A stretch of 64,000 nt of DNA from Beverwykella pulmonaria (GCA_001599595.1 BCHH01000006.1:1485197-1549196); one strand, 5' to 3'. Shown: positions 31,358 to 43,371, counted from the stretch's first letter. Numbers and translations are program-made. Notes: generated by a model not told the origin, from the letters alone.

Positions 31358-32658
31358 TCACCGCTGCGAACTACCCCACGCATACCCCTCCACATGCCCG
31401 GGCGGCTCCGGCGTGATCTGAATACTGGGCAGACGTTCCAAACTTGGCAATTGCGGCCCTCTTACTGTCACCGGACTCTCATAATTGGGCGGATGCTCGT
31501 ACGCGGGCGCATCCTCACTCGGTATATCGATACTCTGCGGGCCGCGGCTCGCAGACCTGGATCTGGGATGCGAGAGGGAGACGACTTCGAAGTCATCTGC
31601 GGTATCATGGGAGCGCGAGCGCACGGCGTCGGGGAACTCGAATTCGTCGGATGCGCGGGAGGAGATGACGGAAGACTGAGAGGGGCCCCGGTAGTGCGTG
31701 TGCAGCGTGTTGTTGCTGGGCGCTCTGCTCCGCGCGCTTTGGCCTGAGATGGAGGCTGCCGAGTCGAGGAGGGGTCTGTTGTCGCTCTCTGTAGAATTCG
31801 CGCGCAGTCTGGTCCCGTCGTGCCTTGCAACACCCAGATCGCCATACTGCACTTCTGAAACCCTGCGGTCGCGGTTCGCCGCCTGGTGCTCGACGATGAG
31901 GGCTGCTGAAAGGGATTCCTCTGCCGCGGCTTCGGCTCGTCTGCGTATCTCCGCCAACGCCGCTGTGTCACCGCGCGCCCTTGCCTCCCGTCTTGCCTGT
32001 CTTCTTTCCTCGCGCTCGGCGGCTTCCCTGCGGCGTGCGAGTCGGATCTGGTAGAGCGACTCCATTTCGCCCTCGCGCCTTGCCTCTTCGTCGTCGACCG
32101 TCTCTGGGAATTCAAGTACTGTGTCGATTCCTCCTCTTTCGCCCTCTCTGCCCAAAATCTGTTCGTTTTCACGGGCCGCCGGCGAGTACGCAGGCAGCGT
32201 CATGACGCTGCGCACCGAGGTATTTCTATCCACGCCAGCGGCGAGATGCTGTCTCTCTGGATCGGCGGCCCCGGCGCCCGTCATCTCGCGGTCGCGGCTC
32301 TCGGGCGTGCTGTTGCGGGCGAGTTCGTTGTCCTGCAGCGAGGTTGAGTAGTCGCTGCGCCGTGGGCCTTTGCGCCATTTTGTGAAGGAGAAGAGCGAGG
32401 GGAGTTTTCCTTTGTCGGATGAGGAGGACTTGAGCTTGTGGCGGAATTTGAGCGTGAGGAGGTAGGTGAGTACGAGGATGGTGAAGATGCATATTACTAT
32501 GATTGCAATCTGCAAGCATTCAGATGTCAGAGGTGCGACGTTCAATGGCTGGTAGTAGGGTGTATATGTGGACGTACAACAATGAGGGATTTGGTATTCT
32601 TGCTCGGTGCTCTCCTCGCCGGCTCGCCTTCTCGTCTGCTGAGCTCGGGTATCCGCAT
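31358..32658 (-). CDS. Single-pass membrane protein with charged cytosolic tail, function unknown
   Basis: Two exons (32578-32658 and 31358-32509) joined in phase by a 68-nt GTACGT...GCAG intron give 410 aa. The small first exon encodes a basic N-terminus, MRIPELSRREGEPARRAPSK, running directly into a transmembrane helix that spans the splice site (NTKSLIV joined to IAIIVICIFTILVLTYLLTL, residues ~21-47). A basic stretch follows. An Arg/Glu/Ala-rich helix (RRREAAEREERRQARREARA, ~190-240) may form a coiled coil. The rest is disordered, with Pro/Tyr motifs (PAYEHPPNYES) near the C-terminus that could recruit WW or NEDD4-type ubiquitin ligase domains. No enzymatic domain is seen and I do not recognise a named family. 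An uninterrupted frame extends through the intron to 32749, but that reading loses the clean membrane anchor. Confidence 0.75.
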
Positions 32659-33525
32659 TATGCTGTCCCGTCCTGTTCACCACCATGCACCAGTAGACAA
32701 TGTACAATGCTGTATGAAGCCCCTTTCCCGTTGGGGTGCCTGGTCGCAATCGACAATGAGGTCAGGAGGAGCAGAGAAGTGGAGCTCCAACTCCGCCAAG
32801 TCCCGCGGTGCGTCTCCGGGCAGCTGGGTGCGTGTGTTCGAGGGGCGGGGCGTATGTTCCGTCGGTACTCGTGATGGGCGTATGGGAAGATGTCTGTTCA
32901 GCAGGTAACATGTAGCACAAAGCTAATTTCACGACGAGAAAGTTCGGAGCAAGAGTTTAGACTGGACGTTGGTCGGGGCTGAGGTGCCTTGCACTGCGCC
33001 TTATATCATCTTGGCGTGGCTCATAAGCTCAGAGCAGGGTTCTTGGTTGAACGGCCGCCGAAATTGGGGTAAGAAACTGGGAACTGTGGCTGTGACGATG
33101 CATAGAAACGGTCGCTCAGCCTACACGGAACTTTCTTCTAAGTCATACAAACTCATCTGATGCTGTCTCTGTGTCTGTACGCCCACATTCTGTGCAAAAC
33201 ATCGTTCAATCGCCTCCCGTCAGCTCCAGATCTCCTCACGCACCTCTAGCCTCTGTCATTCCTTCGCGGCATGTTGCTATTTTAGGGACCATCTTCGCCT
33301 CTGCTAGTGCGGCGTTTTGATTGGGTGGCCACTTTCAGTGGGGTGGTCGATCACATGTTTCAATCTATTTCGTGGTAGCCTTGTTAGGGTATCTCATGCG
33401 ATTTTGTATGAAGCTTGTTCGTCGCGAGCTACATGGTACACATCATTCATTCATTCATTCATCAAACTTCTCCAAACCTCCATAGATCCAAAACTGACGG
33501 ACAAAATTATTAAACAGCAGAACCA
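32659..33525. other. Intergenic region with ATTC microsatellite
   Basis: About 870 nt between two minus-strand genes. It contains an (ATTC)n run at about 33445-33462, close to the stop of the downstream gene. No gene is supported. Confidence 0.5.
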
Positions 33526-35015
33526 TTAAAACTTCTTATCCAACTTCTTCAAAAACCTGCCCACACCCTTCTCTACTTTCTCCGCCCGCTTCCCAATATT
33601 CGAGTTGCGCTGTCCAGGTGCAGGCTCATTTGCCTGTACGCTAGCTTCCTGCTCCGTGGGCCTGTATAGCTGTTGCGTTTGCGGCACTTGCGACGTGCTT
33701 CCGTACGGGAACTGGCTATACCCTCCTGGCGGCGGAGAAGCAAGAGGTTGGTAATGTTGCGGGGCGTAACCAGGGGAGGGCAGAGGTGATGGGTTAGGAG
33801 GATAGCCCGGAGAGCCCGGATAGTTTGCATATTGTTGTGCTGGCATGGTCGAGTGGCGCTGGAGGCCTGGTTGAGGTGGGCCTTGTTGGTCGTACTGATT
33901 CAGCGGTGGGGCAGGTGGAGGAGGCGCAAAGGCAGGAGGGCTCTGTGGTGGGGGCGGGGGGAGAGAGCCTGCTGTGTTTGTTCGTTGTACGCCGGGAGTT
34001 GGAGGGCCGGAGAAACTCTGCGTGTGCGTTCGTGATGGGGGTCCTGGCATGTATGGTTGCGAAGATGTCGGCTGTGGTGCGAACGAGCTTTGCAGCGGAT
34101 TGCTATACTGCGGGGGAAGCTGGTCGTTCATAGCTGCCGTCCCCAGTCCAGTTCCGTCTGCGGCATCGGGTGGTGGAGGTGTCTTCTCGCGATGAGCGAT
34201 AGGTTCCGGGGCAGCTGGCGCTGCAGGATTGTATGCTAACGGAGCATAATCGGTAGCCGGAGGACTAGCCGTAGGAGCGGGGGCAGTTGGGGGACCTGGA
34301 AATGCCTGCGTAGTGCCAACGCTGGGGCTTCGACTCGTGTGAGAGATGGCCGCCTTTTCCAAGTTCGCTATCACAGGATTCAACATGTCTGTCTTGTGTT
34401 CGGCGTGGACTGGCGCTTGGGGATTGGCCACAATCTGGAGCTGATGCGGCTGAACGACTCTCTTCAGAGAATCGAGGAACATGGTCGCGTCATCCGTGGT
34501 CCAGAAGTACACGTCCACGGTGTGCATGGGGTACATGTACTTCCCATCGCCCCGCGGATCGGGGACTGGCAGATGCCACTGCGACATATCCTGTTGCGGA
34601 CTCTGCTGCCCATTCCCGCCCTGGCTCCGGAACGAATCGACAGTGATAGTGAATAGACATGGATGCTTGTATGTCTGTTCTATCTTGACGAAATCCAATT
34701 CTGTGGAGAAGCCGAGGTCAGCTGGGAGCTTGGCGGGCCTCGCGGACAGGACTTACGGCCGGAAAAGGCATCCTGATCTGGTGTTCCAGCATGGTTTGCT
34801 ATCTCTATCCTCCCTCTCTGTTGCAGTGGGTTGTGGTACAGGTATACGTAGGACGCTTTATCGAAGCGGTGGTGAGGGAGTTTGGCCGTGGGCGGGCTGA
34901 AGTAGTAGTGGATGTCGGCGAAGCTGTCAGATCTGTTAGCAGTGGTGAAGCTGTCAGTCTCATCGAGGTAGACTTACAGCGTCAGTAGAGACACCTCGCC
35001 CTGCTGTGGAGGCAT
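33526..35015 (-). CDS. Conserved fungal protein with ordered N-terminal domain and Pro-rich tail
   Basis: Three exons (34978-35015, 34757-34923, 33526-34700) join in phase to give 459 aa. Residues ~1-150 look like a folded domain: MPPQQGEVSLLTLFADIHYY, a YVYLYHNPLQQRGRIEIANH segment, LDFVKIEQTYKHPCLFTITV, and MHTVDVYFWTTDDATMFLDS then LKRVV, an alternating beta/helix pattern. I do not recognise a named family; the aromatic, PH-like beta pattern is suggestive only. The middle is a long Pro/Gln/Ser-rich disordered region with many PPP runs that could bind SH3 or profilin-type domains. The C-terminus is a basic amphipathic helix (NIGKRAEKVEKGVGRFLKKL), possibly a membrane or lipid contact. There are no membrane segments. 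The upstream exons are supported by the continuity of the ordered domain. Confidence 0.8.
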
Positions 35016-35678
35016 GGCTACCTAGAAGCCTGATTACGAATTATGATGGAGCCACCCCGTACAAGCTTGCAACGCAAAAAGCAAGAAGATCAAGCAGCCA
35101 CGTTAGCCTTCAAAGCAAAAGAGGAGGTGCCAGCCCACTCCTCATATATAAATAATCGGCCATGGTCAGTGGACCGCTCACCCACGGCTAGGGAAATATG
35201 TCGGCTTTCTATTTGTGTCTTGCTCGAAGCGCCAGCTAACACGTCCCTAGGCGCCGACGAATGGGCTTCCCGCAGACTGTCCGCGCCCCGTGACTGCGTT
35301 GATCGCTGCATGCAATTCGTGCATTCTAGATGAGATGTACCACAGTAGCTACGTAGAGCAGTTTTAAGAGAAATTAGGAAAGAAGAACGCAGCTACATAG
35401 TATCTGATGCTGTGACCTTCCAGCCTTAAGGATTCGGCGGCATATGGCCGCACGGTCCACCTTTCAAATTTCTGGTTGCTCCCACTGCAAAAAGTCCACC
35501 ACGGCGCAACGCAAGAGCTCCAACACCAACACCCATTGCCGCCCACCGTCTGACCTGCATCCTTCGCCCCCCGGCCCCCACAATTCCACGCAACAGTAAC
35601 GAACACAACCCCTCTCGCGACCCTCCCCCCGCCGCGGCCCCGCGAGGGCACCACCGTCCCTCCAAACCTACCACGACC
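35016..35678. promoter_or_regulatory. Divergent promoter region (Pro-rich protein / MRPS8)
   Basis: 663 nt between divergent starts. The right 150 nt form a C-rich, pyrimidine-biased leader ending at the ATG at 35679 with context CGACCATGTC. No other feature is recognised. Confidence 0.45.
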
Positions 35679-36272
35679 ATGTCCCTCGTTAATCTCGCCC
35701 ACGTGTGCTCGCACATGCAAAACGCCTCCAAAGCGCGTCTCGGGCTCACTTCAATCCCCGTGTCCAAACTGCACGTCAACCTCATGCTCGGTCTGCAACG
35801 CGAAGGCTTCATCTCATCCGTAACGCTCGGCGGGACCACGCCTCCCCGGCCCTTCCTCCTCCAGTCACAGCCCGACCCCACATCGCTAGAAAAGATGGCT
35901 GCGAAGCTGCAAAAGTCCCCCTGGTACGCGTACCCTGTTTCCGACTCCTCACCACCTCCTCTCGGTCCCGAAACCGTGCATCAAGTCCACGTCCCCGAGA
36001 ACCCCGCGCGGCGACGACTATGGCTAGGGCTGAAATACTGGAATAACGAGCCTGTGCTCAAGAACATGAAGTTGATCAGTAAACCCACGAGGCGGATATG
36101 GTTGACGAGCGAGGATCTGGGCAAGATTACGCGGACGAGGGAGAGCAGTTATGTGAAGGGACTGACGCATCCTGGGGAATGCATGTTTTTGACAACCGAT
36201 AGGGGGATTCTCGAGGCAAGGGATTGTGTTGAGAGGAGGATTGGGGGAATGGCATTGTGTAGAGTGTGGTGA
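35679..36272 (+). CDS. MRPS8: Mitochondrial small-subunit ribosomal protein uS8m
   Basis: Intronless, 197 aa. The N-terminus MSLVNLAHVCSHMQNASKAR and the C-terminal block YWNNEPVLKNMKLISKPTRR, with SSYVKGLTHPGECMFLTTDR and GILEARDCVERRIGGMALC, are the conserved halves of the bacterial S8 fold as seen in fungal Mrps8. Ribosomal uS8 binds the central domain of small-subunit rRNA and is needed early in assembly. The sequence between the halves (residues ~55-110) holds a fungal-type insertion. There is no separate cleavable presequence, as often in this protein; import should use the basic N-terminal segment. The start has a good context and no upstream in-frame alternative is more convincing. 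Confidence 0.94.
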   Translation: MSLVNLAHVCSHMQNASKARLGLTSIPVSKLHVNLMLGLQREGFISSVTLGGTTPPRPFLLQSQPDPTSLEKMAAKLQKSPWYAYPVSDSSPPPLGPETVHQVHVPENPARRRLWLGLKYWNNEPVLKNMKLISKPTRRIWLTSEDLGKITRTRESSYVKGLTHPGECMFLTTDRGILEARDCVERRIGGMALCRVW

Positions 36273-37099
36273 GGTGGTTATTAGGGACATGGGCGTGGAG
36301 GCGGGAAGTTGTGAGTGCTTTCTGTACAAATATTCAGCTGTGTTTGCTGTCGCGTGCATGGCTGCGGCGTTGAAGAGACGGTGTATGAATACCATGGATG
36401 AGGCGTCTAGATTCGCCATCATGTAGAATGTACGTTACATATCACATACTCTACACATCACTTCTGAAAATCCTCCACTTCAGCGATTGAGTTCAAGAGC
36501 CCTGGCGGCATATGAAATAGGATTGAGTAAGGCTAGGAGATCTTTTTTTTCCCTTTTCCAGCGAAGACCAATTACCCAGCCTAACAGATGCTGAAGTGAC
36601 TATCCATAGTCACATGCAACATGAACGTTTATCCCAACCCAGTTCTGACGCAAAGATGCATGAATCCTCCCTCCACCGCCTTTTCCGCCCCGAGTCCACC
36701 TGCCTTCATTATATCCAAACCATTCCATTTAGGGACCTCGTTGCAAGCCATGAGATGAAAGCTCGTTCCTCTCATCGCAGGACGCAAAACCATGCGCTGA
36801 AACGATCCTAGCGGTTAACGCCCTCAGTCCCGACGACCAGACCAACAAAATCCTCACCATGAGCCCCACCAGAACCTCTACCTCTTCTCACAAATCCGGA
36901 TTAAGTCTACCTTCCGTCTCGTCCTGTCCCATGGTCCTCTAATCCATCCATCCGTCCATTCACCCATTCGTCCACCCATCCAACCATTCATCCCCCACTT
37001 TTGCTTCCAATAACCTTATTCCAAGATCAAAAAGCGCCCTCGCCAAAAGGGTATCCAACCGAATAGAAATTAACGTCTCTGAACACGCTCCAATGGCAC
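36273..37099. other. Convergent intergenic region with CCAT-type repeats
   Basis: About 830 nt between the stop of MRPS8 and the stop of the DUF8004-like gene. A pyrimidine-rich imperfect (CCAT)n/(CCATT)n stretch lies at about 36941-36995. No gene is supported. Confidence 0.5.
36941..36995 (+). repeat. Imperfect CCAT/CCATT microsatellite
   Basis: Repeated ATCCATCC, GTCCATTC and ACCCATTC units with point changes. Confidence 0.7.
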
Positions 37100-40006
37100 T
37101 CAATTCGACCACCCATTCCGCTCATCCGGATAATAAGCCCTACTCGTGTATCCAGTCCCCTGAGGCGGTGCGGGAAACTCATGAGCCCCCATGGCACTTG
37201 GGGATCTCAACGCACTCCTCGGCGGCACAACCGGCGCTCTCTGCCCCTGCTGCCCAAAATCCGTTTCGGTAAGCCTAAAACTCTCGTCCATCCTCTTCGT
37301 TTTTGAAAAGTCCTCTTGCTTAATCTTCTCGTTCTCTAACCTTCGCTCATACCCCCTGGTCCTTCCCATGTCCTCAATTTTCTCGCTGATCCGGCGAATA
37401 TCATCGTCCAGCATCGTCGCGCCATCTAGCTCCCCGCCCATAGCCATGGAGGATGCCTCGAGTTCGATGGGGGCGCTGGGGATTTGGTGCGAGGACCAGG
37501 AGCGTTGCCAGCACCATGAGCGGAGCTGTGTGGCTTCTGTGTGCTCTGCCTTTCCGTTGGTGACCCATTCGGGGCAGCGCTTGAGGTCGGTACAGAGGAA
37601 GTAGCGGACGCCGGTCGTCCATTTTAAATCGTGAATGTCGACGGAGAGCGTGGAGAGGACCTGCAGGATGCCGTAGAGGAGGACCCATCGGCCGAGACGG
37701 GCTTCGCGCGGCGTGAGGGTTTTGAGGTCAGTGGTCAGCTCGAAGCGTTCGAATGCGTCGATGAGAGTGCTTCCTGTTATGTTTGTTAGCACGTGTTCGC
37801 GACCATGACTGGAGAATGCGAGGAAGACTGACCATTAATCGAAAAGTCTGACTTGTCGATGTTGGTAGCATCGCTGAACACAATGGAGAGTTGCAGATGC
37901 GCTTTAGCATCCTTCGTAACGTCCATCTTTGACTTCTTCAGTCCGCCAAAAAAGCCCTTCTTCTGAGCCGACTTCTTAACCTGAGGTACCTCGCGCGGCA
38001 AAAGAGGATAGGGATGCGGAATGTGTAGGTATCCGTGTCGATTGTCGAAAGTTACAAGCATGTCCGTGATTGACAGCTCCGGAAGATCAGCGCGAAAGTC
38101 CTCTTCCTTCCTGTTCGCCATCTGCCATTTCTTGCCTGGTCGCTCTTCCCTCGGGTCCCAAATCACGTCTCGATTGACTAGGTAGTCATAGAGAGCGCCA
38201 AAGTCTTCCTGTAAACCTAGGACGATCTTTCGATCCAGCCAATTGGAAGTCTTTCCTTGGTTTGGTGGCCAGTTGCCGTACATTTTAGTGTAGTAGCTGA
38301 TCAAAAATTGGCGGAAGGCCTGGTAGCTCTGGTTGACCGAACCTCCAGCAGCCTTGGCTGAATCCTCCCATAGATCGCCAAAATCAAAGGCACTCAGCTT
38401 CTCCTCGGCCTCCATAACGCGCAACTGTAAAGTCTTTGCCGCGATTCCGAGATTTCTCCTCGTGACAATGGAAAGCCTCTTGAAGTCTTGAAGTTCCTCG
38501 ATCTGAGGTGACATGATACCGGTGAGATGAGCAAAGCTTTCGAGGTACCCTTCACGCCATTTCACATTGTCGTGCTCCGCCCACGCGAGAAGTCCCAGTG
38601 CAAGTTTGATACTGTTCCGCACATCATCTAGCTTATGGTGGCTGAGGTAGTTGGTTATCATCTGTACACTCCGTTCGCGGGGTGTCAATCTAGACTGGTT
38701 GTCGTGGTCGAGATCGTACATGATTTCGATCTCTGGCTGTAACGTGATAAGCATTTCAAAGATATCGGCTCCAACAATCGGTTTGCTGTGTAGCATGGCG
38801 AGAAAATTGCGTATAGCTACGTGGTGCAACCGTTGAGCCTGTGGTGATTTGGCATGTGCAGGCGCGGTAAACCAGAGCTCGTGAGTTGGGCTTTGGTGAA
38901 ACCCGGGAGACGGTTGTGTGTTTCCTGATCGATCGGAGCTAGGATAGTACTGAGCTCTGGAAGCAGTACCGTTTCCAGGCACTCCGAAATAAGCTTGGTC
39001 GATATTGAAAGGCGGCGGAGACATTCCTCCGGGAGACGTTGGGGCTAACATCCTTCGCGGTCCAGAGGTATGATTGCTCAGAGGATAATTTTGTCTCGAT
39101 GCGGATGCGGATGATTCTGGGCTTCTTGGAAGTGACCATTCATCATCGTTGTCATCGATGCGGCCGTAATGCAGGGCGTTGCTCAGCCAAGTTGAGCCCG
39201 AATTCTCGAGCACATCCAAATCCGCGCGTATTTGAGGAACAGGCCGATCTTCAGATACCTGCTCTTCTTTAAAGTAGATCAGGACATTACCGGTTTGCAT
39301 GTGCTCATCCTGTTTCAAACTACGTTAGACAAAAACTTTGATGCACGTTTATTGCGAAACTTACATAATCGAATCCACCGTACGGTTTTAGCCCAGCTTC
39401 TCCGCCTTGCCAAATCCTGAAGTTTATCCAAGTCTTGCCATTTGCCGGAGCATACGAAGCACTGGTCTCGGTTCGGAATAAGGGAGGCGATGCAGAGGCG
39501 ACAGTTGGTTTCTTCACTGGCACGCCCCCACCTCGTCCTCGGGGTGCTTTTGTTTCTTTCCCTTTGGCTTGGTACTTCAGCTTCTCCTTACCCTTGGTAG
39601 ATACATCAGAGACAGACGTCGACCCGCTTGCTGAAGTCTTTGGTCGGTGAATGCCTCTTACTTCCAGAGAGTCCATAGAGTTGATTGTGTTTAGACGGGG
39701 TCTGCTACCACTGCGATTTATTGAACTGCTTCTCGAGACTGCGCTCACGCGGCTCCCATCGCTGGATATCGTAATCGACCTTGCGGGTACGCCAGTGCCA
39801 GTAGTGTCTCTTGAACTGGTTCTTGCAGGTATACCAGTACCAGTAGTGTCTCTGGAGCTTAGGCTTGGCGTGGGACCCCAATCAATAAACGCATCGTGGG
39901 GTCTTCGTACAGACTCGACAGCTTTTTGTTTGCCCGTCTCTTTCTTTTCCTTTTTCTCGATATCTTTCACAATGGCCTTGCGGCTTCGAGCGCCTCTTCC
40001 AGACAT
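37100..40006 (-). CDS. Large conserved fungal protein (DUF8004-like)
   Basis: Three exons (39365-40006, 37833-39309, 37100-37773) joined in phase by 55-nt and 59-nt introns (the second with GTGCTAACAAA before its acceptor) give 930 aa. The start at 40006 begins MSGRGARSRKAIVKDIEKKE. After a Ser/Thr-rich disordered leader comes NGKTWINFRIWQGGEAGLKP, a Tyr-rich joint, and GNVLIYFKEEQ, a conserved beta-rich pair across the first intron. The central region is helical, with HHVAIRNFLAMLHSKPIVGA and TPRERSVQMITNYLSHHKLD. The C-terminal third has FGALYDYLVNRDVIWDPREE, LSITDMLVTFDNRHGYLHIP and RLGRWVLLYGILQVLSTLSV. This block layout matches what I recall as DUF8004 in Pezizomycotina; that name needs a Pfam check. 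The role is unknown; no membrane segment or catalytic signature is seen. Splice phases and conserved blocks agree well. Confidence 0.82.
39775..39862 (-). repeat. Two-copy 42-nt in-frame duplication
   Basis: Within the disordered N-terminus of the DUF8004-like protein, SSRDTTGTGIPART is followed directly by SSRDTTGTGVPARS. The nucleotide copies differ at several sites, so the duplication is not very recent. Confidence 0.75.
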
Positions 40007-41865
40007 TATCAATCACCGGACGGCGTCCTCATATGCCTAGGAAGTCAAATAGATTGATGGGAGGCGCAATGAACCGTTGGCCAAAGGGATTGTAGAGAGA
40101 AATAGACGAGGCGCTCGTTTGAGGGGATGAGATCGAAGGTCCGCTGGTGGGGAACCGGAAGCTGGTCAAATACAGAGGTGTGTTCCTGCCTTGCAGCTGA
40201 ATAAAATCAGGCTATGTCAAACGCGGCTGAAAAGCGAGTTACCGTGGCGGGGTGGTAAGGCCGTTGGAGGGAAACGGCTGGCGTCGAAGAGTATGAGGAG
40301 AGTAGTTCACCAGGGCGAAGGAGGGCGAGGGGGAAGGTCAGAAGGGATATTGTTCAGCTGTGTGTGAGATGCTGTAGGATATATGGGTTTATTTTTAAGG
40401 ACCCTTGCATGCAGGCACACCCACAGGTAGGGTCGGATGAACAAGTCAACCGGAACGGGCGTAGACTGATGCGGAGGAGGAGCTGGTCTAGATAAGCAAT
40501 CCTTACCAGGGTACGGCACGAGGCGCAATTAACCACCAAGCGAAATCATCAGTTGCAGCCACGGGGAGACGGAGCACACTTGTTGCCTGTAGACCAGAGA
40601 GGCCAATAGCGAGGCAGGAGTGATACTTGACGTGGAGAAGAAGTTGCGGCCTCAGGCGTCCAGGCTTGGGGGATATAGGCGATGTGGCAGCGGCTGGCCC
40701 GGCGATAAGGCGTAGTGGAGAGGGATGTTTAATTGCGTGTTCGGAACCCTGGCGTCAGCGGCATGGAGACGGACTCTTGAACAGAGGGCGAGGAGAGGGG
40801 AACAGCAGAGAAGTCCGGAGACAGGAGATGAGGGATCCGTACGGCGCAGCAGGCATACAGAGAAGCCGAATGGGCATGCATCGCAACAGCTAATATGCGG
40901 GGCCGCGCCAGAGTGGAGCGGTTCCCTTTCGAGAGACGACTGAGCAGCCCTGAGCAGCCCTGAGCTTGCGACTTACCTGATGAGGAACTGATGCATAACG
41001 GTTCGCGGGCCCGCTCCCGGAGAGCTGGTCGAAGCAAGCTTCGATTGAAGGTCAAAATCCAACCCCGGAGCAGCGGTGCTTCGAGCCTGCTCTTGCAGCT
41101 ACGATTCGCCGGTGGTTTCCCGCGGCGCTGAGGAAGACGAGCACGCAACCCGAGTTGATAGCTGCCCGACTCGGTTCGATTCGAGGCTGCAGAGCAAACA
41201 CGCCCCGAGGCCGTCGCCCGATAGCGCCGTGTCAGGACTTGTCGTTCGTCGCTCCTCGCCGGGCCGCCCTGGGCTGCTGGACAGAACCTGACAGCCGTGG
41301 CCGTCCCCCGTTCCTGACTAGAGGTCGCGACTAGTGATCCCTCGCGGTCACCGCTAGCGACGAAACTTGGCCCAGAGCGACCGCAAGCCCCGAGCAAGAT
41401 GCGGCAGAGCTCATGTCGCGGTGCTGGGGCGGGATTTGTCGTGCGTTTCGTTTTGGCAGTGAAGCGATGCATGGGATGGCGCCCAGCCACGTGAATTTGG
41501 GCGTCCCAGCCACACCCCGCCTTTTCTTTTGCCCACCCATGTCCGTACATAGTGCAGCAGGTTTCTGGCCATGATACGTCACCCAAACAACACACACACG
41601 TTGCTCCAACGCCAGCTATCCCAGCTTTCCCAGCTACCCAGTCGCGGCAATAAAAGGTTGCGCCGTCCGCACGTTTCTGCAGTGTCCTGTCGCCTGCCTG
41701 CCTGCCGCCGCCGCCGCTCCTCCGCTCCTCTCGCCAGCCTGCTACCCCGCCCTTCCAAACTCCCACCTACGACATCGCAACTGTGGTTCGACCTGCGCAC
41801 ACTCGGCCTGCCAACCCTTCGCCTCGAGCCTACCCCCTTGCAGCAGCAGCTTCCCCGTCGCCGCC
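40007..41865. promoter_or_regulatory. 1.86-kb divergent promoter region (DUF8004-like / MARVEL-like)
   Basis: Long GC-rich spacer between divergent starts. It contains a large antisense ORF (about 40729-41766) without recognisable domains, a small direct repeat of TGAGCAGCCC at about 40940-40965, and a pyrimidine-rich leader with GCC/CTGC runs before the ATG at 41866. No gene is supported. Confidence 0.45.
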
Positions 41866-42541
41866 ATGTCCTTCTCCGGCTTTTCGTTTATCCTATGGCG
41901 CTTCTTTGAGATATTCACCCTCATCCCCACCGTGGGCATGCTTTCGTGGTTCGTCCACCTCTACGACAGCGTCAACGCGCGCACGCCCACCAAGTACCTC
42001 GTTCTCTTCATAGTCTCCGTGCTCGCCGCAGCATGGGCAATCGGGACCTTGTTCCTCTACACTCGCGCCAAACACTCGGCCGGCTTCGTCGCCTTCGTGG
42101 ACCTTCTCTTCCTGGGCGCCTTCATTGGCGCCGTGTACGCGCTGCGCGAGGCGGCCAAGTCCGACTGCACCAATTGGCAACGCAGCGGGTCTTGGAGTGC
42201 CGACCTCGGAATCGTCTCCATCACAGGCAATGGGTACCAGCTTACTACAAATAAGGCTTGCGCCATGGCCAAAGCGTGCTTTGCGTTTGGCATCATGTAA
42301 GCACCCACACATGCAATCAATTCATGGGAAATAGACAGCTAACCGCATACCCAGGAACTGCATCTTCTTCTTCGTCACCTTCATACTCGCTCTCCTCGTC
42401 CACCGCCACTACGACTCCCGCGACCGCGTCGTCGTCAAGCGCGAGACCACTCACGTCAGCCGCCATGGCCACCGCAGCCACCGCTCGCGCAGCCCTCGGC
42501 ACTCGCACCACAGTAGGCGCACTTCGAGCCACTACGTCTAG
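41866..42541 (+). CDS. MARVEL-like four-helix membrane protein
   Basis: Two exons (41866-42296 and 42355-42541) joined in phase by a 58-nt intron give 205 aa. There are four hydrophobic helices: FILWRFFEIFTLIPTVGMLS, KYLVLFIVSVLAAAWAIGTL, GFVAFVDLLFLGAFIGAVYA, and, encoded across the splice, MAKACFAFGIMNCIFFFVTF. Between helices 3 and 4 is a loop with Cys residues (KSDCTNWQ). The C-terminal tail is rich in His, Arg and Ser (RHGHRSHRSRSPRHSHHSRR) and basic. The arrangement fits the fungal MARVEL-like family of plasma-membrane/eisosome or cargo-sorting proteins; the function of this member is not known. Reading only the first exon would lose the fourth helix, so the spliced form is preferred. 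Confidence 0.85.
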
Positions 42542-43371
42542 AGGCGTTTGACGTCTCCGGAACAACTGTACTCTATTAGACGAAAGCATTTAGGGATCAG
42601 CATTGGCCACTGTGAATTGGGGGGGTTAGATGTACGATTGCTGGATGGGCCAGCAGGTTTTGTGAATAGGTTGGTGGGCACTTTGGGCATGGGGGTGGAT
42701 ATGGTGGGCATGTTCAATTTGGGAACAGGCTGGCAATTCTCCTGGTGCATGTTCGGCTCTTTTAGAGGATATGTCCGCTTTCCGAGTGAAGGTTGAAGCG
42801 ACACTTACGACATTATGATATTGCGTTTCGCCTTTTGTATCTTTTTAGGCGGGGGTGGGGGAGGTAGGAAGGATGATAAATACCCGGTTATGTCCTCGTT
42901 ATGAGCGGACACATGATGAATACTATCGAACATATCACACCTATCGCTGCCGCAGGTTTCCACCGTTAAGCTCTCTTCTACCCCACAGAATCTAGCCGCT
43001 CGGATCAGAACATTCGGGGATTTCACATCTGCATCTGTGCATTGCAATCGCGATCTTCCATGCAGCCCCATGTATCGGGATCCGGAGCGCCGTTATCGGG
43101 GCGTGTCTGGCGACGATCGTCATGTTCCGGGACTCAGGTTGGGTTCCCACGCTAATTACGCAACAAAATCAAGGGACCTCGACTTTCTTTTAACTACATC
43201 TCTATTTCCTCACAGTGGAGTTGGGCTGTGAAGGGGTTGCTCATATTGGTACTCTGCTATCAACTTTCCTTAATCAGTGCATGTGCAGCTAAACGTCAAT
43301 CTTGTTAACGTTCATCAGAAAGCAAACTCCTCCCTTCTCCGCCTCCTAATTGACAACCATCGAAGAACCGT
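42542..43371. other. Convergent intergenic region, no gene seen
   Basis: About 830 nt between the stop codons of the MARVEL-like and CSC1-like genes. A G-rich run lies near 42848-42868. No RNA gene or repeat is supported. Confidence 0.5.

Noticed and set aside
31394..32205. Plus- and minus-strand ORFs of 70-234 codons over the single-pass membrane protein
   Set aside because: GC-rich frame shadows; the chosen frame has the membrane helix and in-phase splice sites.
35364..35881. Minus-strand Gly/Arg-rich ORFs upstream of and over MRPS8
   Set aside because: Antisense of the C-rich leader and MRPS8; no motif.
40729..41766. 345-codon minus-strand ORF in the divergent spacer
   Set aside because: GC-rich open frame rich in Arg, Gly and Ser with no hydrophobic core or motif; an open frame by composition is more likely than a gene.
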